From Rhodobacteraceae bacterium Alg231-30 (lineage in GTDB: Bacteria; Pseudomonadota; Alphaproteobacteria; Rhodobacterales; Rhodobacteraceae): a stretch of 64,000 nt of DNA. Both the position numbers and the translations under genes were made by a program. Below, piece after piece: positions 44,122 through 52,025 of the stretch. The stretch is taken from the NCBI GenBank assembly GCA_900143615.1, contig FREU01000002.1, forward strand, positions 228,663-292,662, given 5' to 3'. Numbering within the stretch: the first letter of the stretch is position 1; the number at the start of each line of letters is the position of its first letter. Below the pieces are notes generated by a model that saw only the letters and a program-made list of their open reading frames with translations, was not told the DNA's origin and ran no database searches.

Positions 44122-44993
44122 TGCACCCAGCTCCCTCTGTCATCGCATTCTCCACACTCTCAGGCCTCGGGTTTGGCCTGCTGTTCTGGCTCGGCATTTC
44201 CACCAGCCCGCCCACTGGCCTGTCTGCCTTCATCTGGTTCGCGATCGCCTTTGCGCTGGCCTGCGGCGGCCTGATGGCCTCGACCTTCCACCTCGGCCAC
44301 CCCGAACGCGCATGGCGTGCGTTCAGCCAATGGCGCACCAGTTGGCTCTCACGCGAGGGCGTCTGCGCCGTTGTCGCCCTGATGGCTCTTGGTCTATACG
44401 CAGCCGCCCTCGTGTTCCTTGAACAGAAAATCACTGTACTGGGCTGGATCGGCGCGGCTTTGGCGCTGGGAACCGTGTTCACAACGTCCATGATCTATGC
44501 CCAATTGGCGACTGTGCCCCGCTGGAAAACCACTTTAACACCAGCGCTTTACCTAAGTTTTTCACTCGCAGGCGGCGCGCTGTTGTCAGGCCAAATCACG
44601 CGGGCCATCGTGCTATTGATGATCGCAGCGGGTATCCAACTCATTTGGTGGAAACGCGGCGACGCAGCGTTTCAAGACAGCGGAACAGACCTTGGCACAG
44701 CCACCGGGTTGGGCGAGCGCGGCACAGTCCGCTCCATGGCGCACCCCCACACGTCTCCAAACTACCTGATGAAAGAGTTCATCTATGTGATCGGGCGCAA
44801 ACACGCCCAAAAACTCCGCGTGATTGCCTTTAGCCTCACCTTCGTAGTGCCGCTTGTTTTATTGTTCTTACCCTTCAACCATGTATTCGCGCTCCTTGCC
44901 GTGCTCAGCCATCTCACAGGTGTCGCCACGTCGCGCTGGTTGTTCTTCGCAGAGGCCGAGCATGTCGTCGGGCTGTATTATGGCATGCGGTAA
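44121..44993 (+). CDS. soeC: Sulfite dehydrogenase, membrane anchor (DmsC-like)
   Basis: A 290-residue DmsC/NrfD-like integral membrane protein with about eight hydrophobic segments; it passes electrons to ubiquinone. Characteristic: STFHLGHPERAWRAFSQWRTSWLSREG near residues 54-80, and WRTS/KTTLTPALYLSFSLAGGALLSGQ. The C-terminal half has FIYVIGRKHAQKLRVIAF and RWLFFAEAEHVVGLYYG. Overlap with soeB shows cotranslation. Confidence 0.9.
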   Translation: MHPAPSVIAFSTLSGLGFGLLFWLGISTSPPTGLSAFIWFAIAFALACGGLMASTFHLGHPERAWRAFSQWRTSWLSREGVCAVVALMALGLYAAALVFLEQKITVLGWIGAALALGTVFTTSMIYAQLATVPRWKTTLTPALYLSFSLAGGALLSGQITRAIVLLMIAAGIQLIWWKRGDAAFQDSGTDLGTATGLGERGTVRSMAHPHTSPNYLMKEFIYVIGRKHAQKLRVIAFSLTFVVPLVLLFLPFNHVFALLAVLSHLTGVATSRWLFFAEAEHVVGLYYGMR

Positions 44994-45268
44994 TGTCACT
45001 CAGGTCAGCCCGCCCATCTTGTGAGCAGGCTGATTGTCGGGGAATGCTGCAAACAAAACGATTGCGACCCCAATCCGACACATGCGTGCAGCGATGCGCC
45101 GCGCGGCGTGATTCAGGCTGCGAAGAGACGTGTGACCCCGATGAGCGACAATGATCTCAAAGCAAAACGGAAAAACGAGCTTGACCCAAACGCCCAATAA
45201 GATCAGCGGACCTTAGACGAACCAATCCCGTAAAAGATCAGCCCAGATGGTCTTACTCCATCGCCCGT

Positions 45269-45922
45269 TCACCCTCTTGGTTTCCCCTTAAACGTATCGA
45301 GCCAAGCACGTACCCTTCCGCGTTTATCGGCCAAGCTATCGCCCGCCGCGTCCAAACTATCGCCCATATCCTCTAGCACCGGATCAATCCGCGCCGCGCG
45401 AAACCGCCGCCACCGCACCCAAATGGCCCAAACAAGCGCCGCAAACACTGTCAAAATGGCAATATTTAGCCATGGAAAGATCGTCGCATCCGGTCCGTCT
45501 ACGGCCTTTACTCCCACCGCGTTGGGATAGATCGACAGGAACTCGTTGCGCCATCCATAATGCTTTAGCGCGACCCACTGCGGATCGCTCGACGGTGATT
45601 TCAAATCTGCCGCTTCCGCCTGCAAATTGGAGGTATCAAACTTAAAATATGGTGGCCAACCCCAGCTCGTGTCCTCATTTCGGTAGACCATCACACGATC
45701 ATTGGTGCGCCGCGTCTGAATGAAAAACACATCACGATTGACCGAGCCTATTGCATTACCGCTGTCTTCCTTGGCCCAGAAAATTGAGTTCTCACCAAAG
45801 TCGATCCGTTTTTCATAGGTATCAGAGATCCGGACAATATCGTGCTGCGGCAACGTATAGTGAAAAAACGCTGCCACCAGCAGCCAGAACAGCCCCCAGA
45901 AACCCCATTTAACATAGACCAT
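45269..45922 (-). CDS. DUF1523-type membrane protein
   Basis: A 217-residue protein that looks like the DUF1523 family. One N-terminal membrane span (about 5-22, VKWGFWGLFWLLVAAFFHYTLP), a periplasmic part of about 125 residues (DIVRISDTYEKRIDFGENSIFWAKEDSG, WGWPPYFKFDTSNLQAEAADL, WVALKHYGWRNEFLSIYPNAVGVKAV), a second span (about 150-170) and a basic cytoplasmic tail. Function unknown. Last gene of a minus-strand run reaching back to 53.1 kb; 12 bases after the gene upstream. Confidence 0.8.
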   Translation of the reverse strand: MVYVKWGFWGLFWLLVAAFFHYTLPQHDIVRISDTYEKRIDFGENSIFWAKEDSGNAIGSVNRDVFFIQTRRTNDRVMVYRNEDTSWGWPPYFKFDTSNLQAEAADLKSPSSDPQWVALKHYGWRNEFLSIYPNAVGVKAVDGPDATIFPWLNIAILTVFAALVWAIWVRWRRFRAARIDPVLEDMGDSLDAAGDSLADKRGRVRAWLDTFKGKPRG

Positions 45923-45934
45923 CTCTTGGCCCCC

Positions 45935-46201
45935 TTAGTGAAAATTCATAAAATAGATCATACAGATAACCACCGTCACCGGGATAATATACACACCCCA
46001 GATCAATTTACGACGCAGCGATCCATCATAGTCGCGCAATCCCTGATCGATCCACGCCTCGCGATCGCCTTCCAGACCGCTTTGTTCCCATTCGGTCTCA
46101 AGTTTGCCCCGCCGCACAGAACGCGAATAGAGCGACAGGCAGAAATAGATCACGGTCAATACCACGAAACCAATTACCGAAAGTCTCAACAAGGCAAACA
46201 T
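45935..46201 (-). CDS. Small two-span membrane protein
   Basis: An 88-residue protein with hydrophobic segments at about 5-25 and 68-85 and a charged cytoplasmic-looking middle (RSVRRGKLETEWEQSGLEGDREAWIDQGLRDYDGSLRRKLIWG). I recall similar short proteins beside DUF1523 genes in Rhodobacterales but cannot name a function. Three bases separate it from the gene upstream, so it is part of the same transcript. Confidence 0.7.
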   Translation of the reverse strand: MFALLRLSVIGFVVLTVIYFCLSLYSRSVRRGKLETEWEQSGLEGDREAWIDQGLRDYDGSLRRKLIWGVYIIPVTVVICMIYFMNFH

Positions 46202-46204
46202 GTG

Positions 46205-47554
46205 TTATCTCCTTACCGCGCCCCAAGGCCCCACACGCGCGATCAAATCGTCTTTGACGCGGCGCGCCACGCGCGGCATTTCCAGCGGCGCTTCATGGCC
46301 GAACAAGGCCTCGCGCGTGCCTGCCTTATCGATCATATACTCACGCCCCAGAAAATCCGCGACATAAGATTTCTGGGTCTCACTCCACCCTGCATATGCG
46401 CGATAAAAGACTTCCTTGTGGCAAATGAACAATTGCCGCACGTCTTTGGGCGCAAGCTCTGCCAGCAGCATATTGACCAATGCCTTGTCGTCCGTGTCAG
46501 CCGCGCGCAGGGTATAGAAATAGGCTGGATGCTCGGATGTGATCTTGGGCCACGGCCCGTCCTCCTCGGCCCAATGCACCAACGCGCGCAGAGCATGATA
46601 TTCTTGCGGCAATTGATCGGCATGCGCACGCGCCAACCCGCGAATGTCACGCCTTGTGGCACCTGTCAGATCCACACCGGCTTCTTGGGCTGCATCAACC
46701 ACGATAAAATCCATTTTCTGGCGCAGGATGGCCGCCGCATCGATGCCGCGCGCCTTCACAATTGGTTCGGCCAGATCATTGTACTCGAAAAACTTCGCAA
46801 TGCGGTTGCGATCGTGAAAATCGAATAGGTATTTGATCGGCAATTCGCCCAGCGCCGCCTTATGACCTGCCGCAATCGCCGCCGGATGATCAACACCGCG
46901 AAACAAATAGACCCCCCCATAATGCGCCGTCCAAAAGTTCTTTTGGTCAAATTCCATATGTTTCAGCGTGACCGGGTTACGTGTCACATCGCCAGTGCGT
47001 TTGGCCAGTGTGATCATGTCCGCGATCAACACATCATCAAACCATGCGTCCGGCTCGGATTTAAACCGGTTCACCAACCCGCCCAGCTCTTCTGCGTCGC
47101 GCAGCGTGCCCTCGGTTGTGTCCGCCTCAATCGTGACCATGCGAATATCAAACAGGCGCACAGGATCAGACACCGAAAACACCGAATTCACCAACTCACC
47201 TGCCACCGCATCCCTTGCAGTCAGCGCAAACAGCGGCGCTTCGTTTTCTTCGATAAAGTGGCGCAATATGTCTCGACTTGTGGAGAACTTTGCATTGAGC
47301 AGCGGCGCACGCATCTGATCCGTGGTCAGCAAGATAAACTGCCGATTACAGCCGCCTTGGTTGAGGTAAAGCGGATCGTTTAGTTCATCGCCAATCTCTG
47401 GGCTAAAGCCTGAGATATCGATATGAAAATCGGTGAGTGCCGTGGTCTTACCCGTCAGATGTTTCAACGCACGATTATAACGCTCGACTAAAACGGGCGA
47501 GGCCACCTCGATCAGATTGCCAAACATCAGACCGCGTTTGATGAGCCGTTTCAT
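46205..47554 (-). CDS. Uncharacterised 449-residue protein (DUF6638-like)
   Basis: A soluble-looking protein with no signal peptide or membrane span. Segments such as KRLIKRGLMFGNLIEVASPVLVERYNRALKHLTGK, DFHIDISGFSPEIGDEL, YLNQGGCNRQFILLT and WTAHYGGVYLFRGVDHPAAIAAGHKAALGELPIKYLFDFHDRNRIAKFFEYNDLAEPIV suggest a conserved Rhodobacterales family that I tentatively equate with DUF6638. No catalytic motif is evident. Start overlaps the upstream gene's stop by four bases. It probably works with the membrane proteins and AAA ATPase of the same run. Confidence 0.75.
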   Translation of the reverse strand: MKRLIKRGLMFGNLIEVASPVLVERYNRALKHLTGKTTALTDFHIDISGFSPEIGDELNDPLYLNQGGCNRQFILLTTDQMRAPLLNAKFSTSRDILRHFIEENEAPLFALTARDAVAGELVNSVFSVSDPVRLFDIRMVTIEADTTEGTLRDAEELGGLVNRFKSEPDAWFDDVLIADMITLAKRTGDVTRNPVTLKHMEFDQKNFWTAHYGGVYLFRGVDHPAAIAAGHKAALGELPIKYLFDFHDRNRIAKFFEYNDLAEPIVKARGIDAAAILRQKMDFIVVDAAQEAGVDLTGATRRDIRGLARAHADQLPQEYHALRALVHWAEEDGPWPKITSEHPAYFYTLRAADTDDKALVNMLLAELAPKDVRQLFICHKEVFYRAYAGWSETQKSYVADFLGREYMIDKAGTREALFGHEAPLEMPRVARRVKDDLIARVGPWGAVRR

Positions 47555-47913
47555 ATTTCATCCTCGCCAAATCGTTTTTGTTGCCCTGTCACTAATGAAA
47601 GAAGCAGTGCCGGAACAAAAAACACGGAAAGCATCAGTATTTGAAACCGCACATACTGCCAAAACTCGTGGCCTTCAGCATGACCGTTCCCTGTATCCGT
47701 CGCTGATGCAAAAAGTATGGCCAATACAATTCCGGTGCCGGCGAGTGCAGCAAAACCAATTCCAAGGTACTTAAATGCAATAACCAAAAATGGTTCTTTA
47801 GATCTCATAGCCTTTCGCGACGCCCTATTCGCTCTACCGCAAAAAAGCGCTGCGAGAACGAGCCCTAACAAAAGTGGCAGAAAAAACGCAACTAGCCCAA
47901 TCATACGAACCAC
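47551..47913 (-). CDS. Small membrane protein
   Basis: A 120-residue protein with three hydrophobic segments (about 4-24, 44-68 and 88-110) and a basic loop RANRASRKAMRSK after the first. The ATGA overlap with the DUF6638-like gene argues that it is real. A start at residue 4 (MIGLVAFF) is also possible. Codon choice is less GC-rich than its neighbours. No family recognised. Confidence 0.6.
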   Translation of the reverse strand: MVRMIGLVAFFLPLLLGLVLAALFCGRANRASRKAMRSKEPFLVIAFKYLGIGFAALAGTGIVLAILFASATDTGNGHAEGHEFWQYVRFQILMLSVFFVPALLLSLVTGQQKRFGEDEI

Positions 47914-47948
47914 CCGATTTGCCTCAATCGAAACTGCCCGACCTTAAG

Positions 47949-48092
47949 TGGGGCCGCGCCCCATTGCCCCGGCAGGGGCTTGCGCAGCAAGCGCCTGAGA
48001 GGGGACCTCCCCCAGGAGGGCGCGTTTGCACCGTTCTCCCCACAAACCACCGCCAGCGCCTTTTGCGCCGCAGCGCCCTCCAGGTCGGGCGC
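47949..48092. repeat. Array of GC-rich hairpins between AAA and small membrane genes
   Basis: Five adjacent perfect stems: TGGGGC/GCCCCA (47949-47963), GCCCC/GGGGC (47966-47979), GCTTGC/GCAAGC (47978-47992), CCTCC/GGAGG inside GCGCC/GGCGC (47991-48023), and GCGCCC/GGGCGC (48073-48092). It looks like a Rhodobacterales intergenic palindromic element and will shape mRNA between the two genes. Confidence 0.65.
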
Positions 48093-48105
48093 GGCCCTTC
48101 GCGCT

Positions 48106-50043
48106 TTATCCATCCCGCTCCTCCAAATACCGCCGCTTGGCCGCCTCGGTCCGCTGCATGTCGCGCACCATATTGGCAATCGCCACTTCATCGGACTTAT
48201 CGGCATAACGGAATTCGCTGTCCGCGTAGCGGTTGATCTCCTGCACCACCATCTCGGTGGTGATCGGCACCCGCAGCTCGGCAATCATCGCTTTCTTGGC
48301 ATCATAGTCTTTGAACAAAAACAGCTCGGGATTTTCCATCCATGCGTCCGGCAATTCAAAGTCCATCGCCCGCACCTTAACGGCATCGGTGATGTTCTTG
48401 ATCGCACGGCCCGTAAAGCGTGGATCCGCCTCTTGAATAGCCTTCAGGTACGTCCCCATCTTGGCAATTGTGTCCAGCTCTCCGACCTGACCATGCACGC
48501 GATCAAACACATTCAACAGACCAGCTTCATGCGGTCGATTATGGCTCTCAAACGACGCTGCCACCGCTTTCTGGATCATCTGCGCTTCAAACAGGTCATG
48601 TTCTCCCAGCGCGATATCGTGGTTCCTGCCCATGAGCAGCGCGAGGATATCGATGTAATCCTCCCGCGTCTGCGGTCCGTCCACTAAAAACCGCGCCCCC
48701 GCCCGCTGGCGCAGCGCATCATCCACATTCTCCGGATAGTTGGAAAACATCCCAAAAGTACAATTGCCACGCACAACGGTATTGGCCCCGGCAAAAGCCT
48801 CCATGAACACCGCTGTGACCTCCTGCTGCCCCGCCGATGATTGCCGATCCCCGCGCTTGCCCGCGATCTGATCAATGTCATCAATGGTGCCAAAGCCAAT
48901 CACTTGCGGATCCAGCACATTGGCGACAAAGGCCTTGGCATTCTGTCCCGACTTGCCCTGATAGCTATCGATATTGTCGATGCCAAAGTTCTGATAGCGG
49001 AACGGATAGCCCGCCACTTGGCAGTAATCATTCACCAAGCCCGCCATCATCTGGATCAGCGTGGTTTTCCCCGTCCCCGGCGCGCCATCGCCCATGAAGG
49101 TAAAGATAAACCCACCCAATTCGGCAAAGGGGTTAAGCCGACGATCAAAATCATAGGCCATCAACATCTTGGCCAGCTTCATCGCCTGATATTTGGCGAT
49201 ATGGTTGCCCACGACCTCGTTAGGCTTTTTGAAACTCATGGTGAGCTTGCTGCCCTTCGCAGCCCGCGCTGGCGTGAACCCGTTGATGGTTAGATCATCG
49301 GCTTCAACCTTCCAACTCGCCCCCACAAACGCCCCCAGCCGCGGCGCATTTTGTGCGCGCAAGGCCAGCTTTTCCATCAACTGCTCGGCAAAAGCACAGA
49401 CACAAGCGACCAACCGCTCCTCGTCAGAAACCAGCGCCGCAATATCCTGATCCAACTCCCAAAGCGCGCCGTGCAACGCCAGCTGCGCATTGTCAGTCAA
49501 AACCTCTTCGACCTCGCCAACCTCAACCTGCGCCTCGCCCAACAAAGGTGCGAGCAGAAACGACATTGCATTGGCAAACACATAAGACACCGCCAAAGCC
49601 TCTGCCGCCAACAACTCGGAAAACGCCGTCTTCTTTTCTGCCCCCAGAGCACCGGCCAGATTGTCCCGCTTTAGCTCCGCCAATCCGGCGGCTTCGGCAT
49701 AGTTTTCGCCCACCGCCAGCGCAATCGCCAGCGCGCGCCGCAGCCCATGCAATACATTGGCCTGCATAGGCGACACCAACGGATCGTCCCCGCCCGCGCT
49801 CTCAATGCGTTCTACCAGATGCACCCCTTCAGTCCGCGCCGTGGACCGTGTTACCAACCCCGGTGTGGTAGACCGAAATCGCCGCCGCGTGCCCAACCCC
49901 GCGGACCGCTCCGGCGCCGCCACATCTTTGCCTTTGCCAATGCGCGGCGTGTGATCAAACCCGTCCAGCATTGCCACCGCAGCCTCGTAATGCTTGCGAA
50001 TATCCTCTTCGCGCAGCTCCATCTGATCACTTGTCAGGCTCAT
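48106..50043 (-). CDS. AAA-family ATPase of a membrane-associated cluster
   Basis: From ATG 50043 the protein has 645 residues. The first 300 are helical and alanine/leucine-rich with no recognised domain. Then comes a P-loop, GDGAPGTGKTT (about 318-328), Walker B-like FGTIDDIDQIAG, a polar GDRQSSAGQQEVTAVFMEAFAG segment, sensor-like NCTFGMFSNYP, and an arginine-finger candidate DDALRQRAGARFLVDGP: a classical AAA+ module. The C-terminal 150 residues are helical and charged. Substrate unknown; remodelling of a membrane or coiled-coil assembly made by the neighbours is inference. A frame extension to 50097 is open. Confidence 0.85.
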   Translation of the reverse strand: MSLTSDQMELREEDIRKHYEAAVAMLDGFDHTPRIGKGKDVAAPERSAGLGTRRRFRSTTPGLVTRSTARTEGVHLVERIESAGGDDPLVSPMQANVLHGLRRALAIALAVGENYAEAAGLAELKRDNLAGALGAEKKTAFSELLAAEALAVSYVFANAMSFLLAPLLGEAQVEVGEVEEVLTDNAQLALHGALWELDQDIAALVSDEERLVACVCAFAEQLMEKLALRAQNAPRLGAFVGASWKVEADDLTINGFTPARAAKGSKLTMSFKKPNEVVGNHIAKYQAMKLAKMLMAYDFDRRLNPFAELGGFIFTFMGDGAPGTGKTTLIQMMAGLVNDYCQVAGYPFRYQNFGIDNIDSYQGKSGQNAKAFVANVLDPQVIGFGTIDDIDQIAGKRGDRQSSAGQQEVTAVFMEAFAGANTVVRGNCTFGMFSNYPENVDDALRQRAGARFLVDGPQTREDYIDILALLMGRNHDIALGEHDLFEAQMIQKAVAASFESHNRPHEAGLLNVFDRVHGQVGELDTIAKMGTYLKAIQEADPRFTGRAIKNITDAVKVRAMDFELPDAWMENPELFLFKDYDAKKAMIAELRVPITTEMVVQEINRYADSEFRYADKSDEVAIANMVRDMQRTEAAKRRYLEERDG

Positions 50044-50060
50044 CTCAAATCCACTCCCCC

Positions 50061-50085
50061 GAATTCTTCTCTGCAAAAATACTTG
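50061..50085. repeat. Second copy of the dispersed intergenic segment
   Basis: TTCTTCTCTGCAAAAATACTT (50064-50084) is close to the segment at 43236-43257, with 14 of 15 bases equal over the right part. Here it sits between the AAA gene and the 371-residue gene. Confidence 0.5.
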
Positions 50086-50112
50086 CGCCGCAGGCATGGC
50101 CTATCAGGCCAT

Positions 50113-51228
50113 TTAGTACCGCAGCACCCGCCCCTGATGCCCGACCACATACTTGGTCACTGAATTAAACCCTGGCGGATCGCGTTCTTCCAGCGCCTGA
50201 AACACCCGCTGCGGCACAATCACCGACCGTTCCATCCGCGTGGCCCCCGTGTCTGCCCCGCGTCCCGAGAAGGGATCTAGCGCAAAGACCTCGCGCTCCA
50301 CCGTGCCAAACCAACCCGACCGCTCCTCAGTCACCCGTTCTGACAGCAATTCCTCTACTGTCCAGGCCATCGCCCAATCTTCGCCTTCTGGCGCGCGCGC
50401 GGCTTCCAGAACCTCGCGGATCGGCCCCGCCTGCCGTGTGAACGCATGTGAATACATCGGCCCCACGTGAATACGGCGCAGCCGCTTGGGATGCAGATCG
50501 TCAAAGCTCTCATCAAATCCCTTGGCGATGGTCACAGGCTTGAGCGCCCCCATGGCCTGCGCCATCAAATGCGCCTGCACCTCGGGCCAACGTCGCTCAT
50601 CCTTGGGCAAGGCCGTGCGCCCGCTATCCTCAAGTTCCAACAGGTAGATCGTCGGTAGGTTGACCTGACTGTCATAGACCGCCCAATGTACTAAATACTT
50701 GCGCCGCTCGTCCACATCCCCCTGCCACAACGCCTCTGGATGGTTCTGCGCCCAGAACAACTCTCCCTTGGCCAGCTCCTCATAATAGAGCCGCTGGCTC
50801 AGCGCGAACTGCAGCTTGGTCGGCACCTCACGCTCACCAATAATCGCGCGCAGCATCTCATCCTTCAACGCCTCTGCGTAAGGCATGCCACGTAAATGCG
50901 TTTCCGCCTGTTGCGCGTCATTGGCCATGACCAACAGCTCATTGAACATCGGAAAGCCGCTTTCGACCGCATCCATCGCGAGGCTGCCAAAAAACCGCCC
51001 CGTTTCACGCCCCACCACCAAGTATTTCAGGCTCAGCGCATGAAAACTAAACCCAATCGCGCGCAGGTATCGCGTGAGCACATTGACATCCATGTCGCTC
51101 AATGCGCCTTCGGCCGCCCGCGCCGCCGCCACTTCGGTCAGATGGGTGACAATGCGGTCAAATTTTTGGAAATACCTACGCGACGCACGGGTCTCCATCA
51201 GGGCTGTTTGGTCTGATGTTGCTGTCAT
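50113..51228 (-). CDS. Uncharacterised 371-residue protein paired with the AAA ATPase
   Basis: No signal peptide or membrane span. The N-terminal third is helical (SRRYFQKFDRIVTHLTEVAAARAAEGALSDMDVNVLTRYLRAIGFSFHALSLKYLV), the middle has LYYEELAKGELFWAQNHPEALWQGDVDERRKYLVHWAVYDSQVNLPTIYLLELED, and the C terminus is basic (KYVVGHQGRVLRY). I do not recognise a family. It directly precedes the AAA gene, which suggests an adaptor or partner. GGGTGAG lies upstream of its ATG. Confidence 0.75.
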   Translation of the reverse strand: MTATSDQTALMETRASRRYFQKFDRIVTHLTEVAAARAAEGALSDMDVNVLTRYLRAIGFSFHALSLKYLVVGRETGRFFGSLAMDAVESGFPMFNELLVMANDAQQAETHLRGMPYAEALKDEMLRAIIGEREVPTKLQFALSQRLYYEELAKGELFWAQNHPEALWQGDVDERRKYLVHWAVYDSQVNLPTIYLLELEDSGRTALPKDERRWPEVQAHLMAQAMGALKPVTIAKGFDESFDDLHPKRLRRIHVGPMYSHAFTRQAGPIREVLEAARAPEGEDWAMAWTVEELLSERVTEERSGWFGTVEREVFALDPFSGRGADTGATRMERSVIVPQRVFQALEERDPPGFNSVTKYVVGHQGRVLRY

Positions 51229-51350
51229 GTCTCACCCCCTGTTTTGCCTAGCAAAACCGATCGCGCCCGACCCCGCCCCTTAAGGCGGGCGCGATATTGC
51301 AACGCCATTTCTAGTCGACTCAGCCGTTGCTCCCCAAAACCTAGCGCCAT
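51225..51350 (-). CDS. Possible 41-residue basic small protein
   Basis: A short frame whose TGA overlaps the ATG of the 371-residue gene (ATGA). Product begins ALGFGEQRLSRLEMALQYRARLKGRGRARS and is strongly basic. Its ribosome site is weak (GTGGGA). The coupling-like overlap is the only positive sign; it may be chance, and the frame is open upstream to 51437. Confidence 0.25.
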   Translation of the reverse strand: MALGFGEQRLSRLEMALQYRARLKGRGRARSVLLGKTGGET

Positions 51351-51467
51351 TTTCAATCCCACTCTCGGCCTCGGGCGCGATCCTCTGTCATCTCCGACTT
51401 GCGCCACCCTAAATCCTCTTCCACAGCACGGCGGCAATCGCGCGTTTGATTTTGGTCATTGTACAAG

Positions 51468-52019
51468 TCATCCCTGCCGCTTGCTGAAAAATCCATCAAC
51501 CGGGTTGTAGTAAGCAACCTCAGCCAAGTTCGAATCTGATTTTCTCAAGAATAAGAAGCAGAAAAATCGCAGCCAAAACCTAGCAACAAGCAACACCGTC
51601 AAAATCAAATACGACAAAAGCGAAGGCAATTCATCAGGCACGACAAACAACACCAATACGCCGAAACCCAAAACGATTTGAGAACCTAGCTCTACAACCC
51701 TCACAACGACAGGAACCTCAACATTCTTGCGCGTCTGACCAGTGTATGACTGCGGTCCTATTTGCCTTCGCGGATACCCCCTACCAAACCAAAAGAACAA
51801 TGCGATGAAAGCCAATAGAAGAAAGAGCACCGAAACTTTCGCCAGCAACCAGAGAAACGCCCAAACCGGAGCCAATATCCCTAACCACAGCGCCGCCTGC
51901 CTGAGTGCCTTGGCGAATGTTCCTCGAAGTGATCCTTCTTGCAACGAAAGGTCACCCCAAACCGCCAAAAGCATAATAAAAGGCCAGAAAACAAACAAAA
52001 AGTAAGTGTTAGAATCCAA
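51468..52019 (-). CDS. Multi-span membrane protein
   Basis: A 183-residue protein with about five hydrophobic segments (4-22, 43-58, 62-82, 112-130, 134-158) and polar connecting loops (FGRGYPRRQIGPQSYTGQTRKN). No family recognised. It starts 6 bases after the coiled-coil gene stop. Base composition is clearly more AT-rich than the flanking genes, as for the small membrane gene at 47551; this hints at faster evolution or later acquisition. Confidence 0.7.
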   Translation of the reverse strand: MDSNTYFLFVFWPFIMLLAVWGDLSLQEGSLRGTFAKALRQAALWLGILAPVWAFLWLLAKVSVLFLLLAFIALFFWFGRGYPRRQIGPQSYTGQTRKNVEVPVVVRVVELGSQIVLGFGVLVLFVVPDELPSLLSYLILTVLLVARFWLRFFCFLFLRKSDSNLAEVAYYNPVDGFFSKRQG

Positions 52020-52025
52020 ACCGAG

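Noticed and set aside
40392-44993. Formate dehydrogenase or DMSO/polysulfide reductase for the three-subunit molybdoenzyme
   Set aside because: No Tat signal on the large subunit, and the linkage with tpa/xsc, which make sulfite, fits SoeABC best; kept as an alternative only.
45000-45197. 65-codon minus-strand frame between soeC and the DUF1523-type gene
   Set aside because: No ribosome site or recognisable family; could be a decayed remnant, but nothing supports that.
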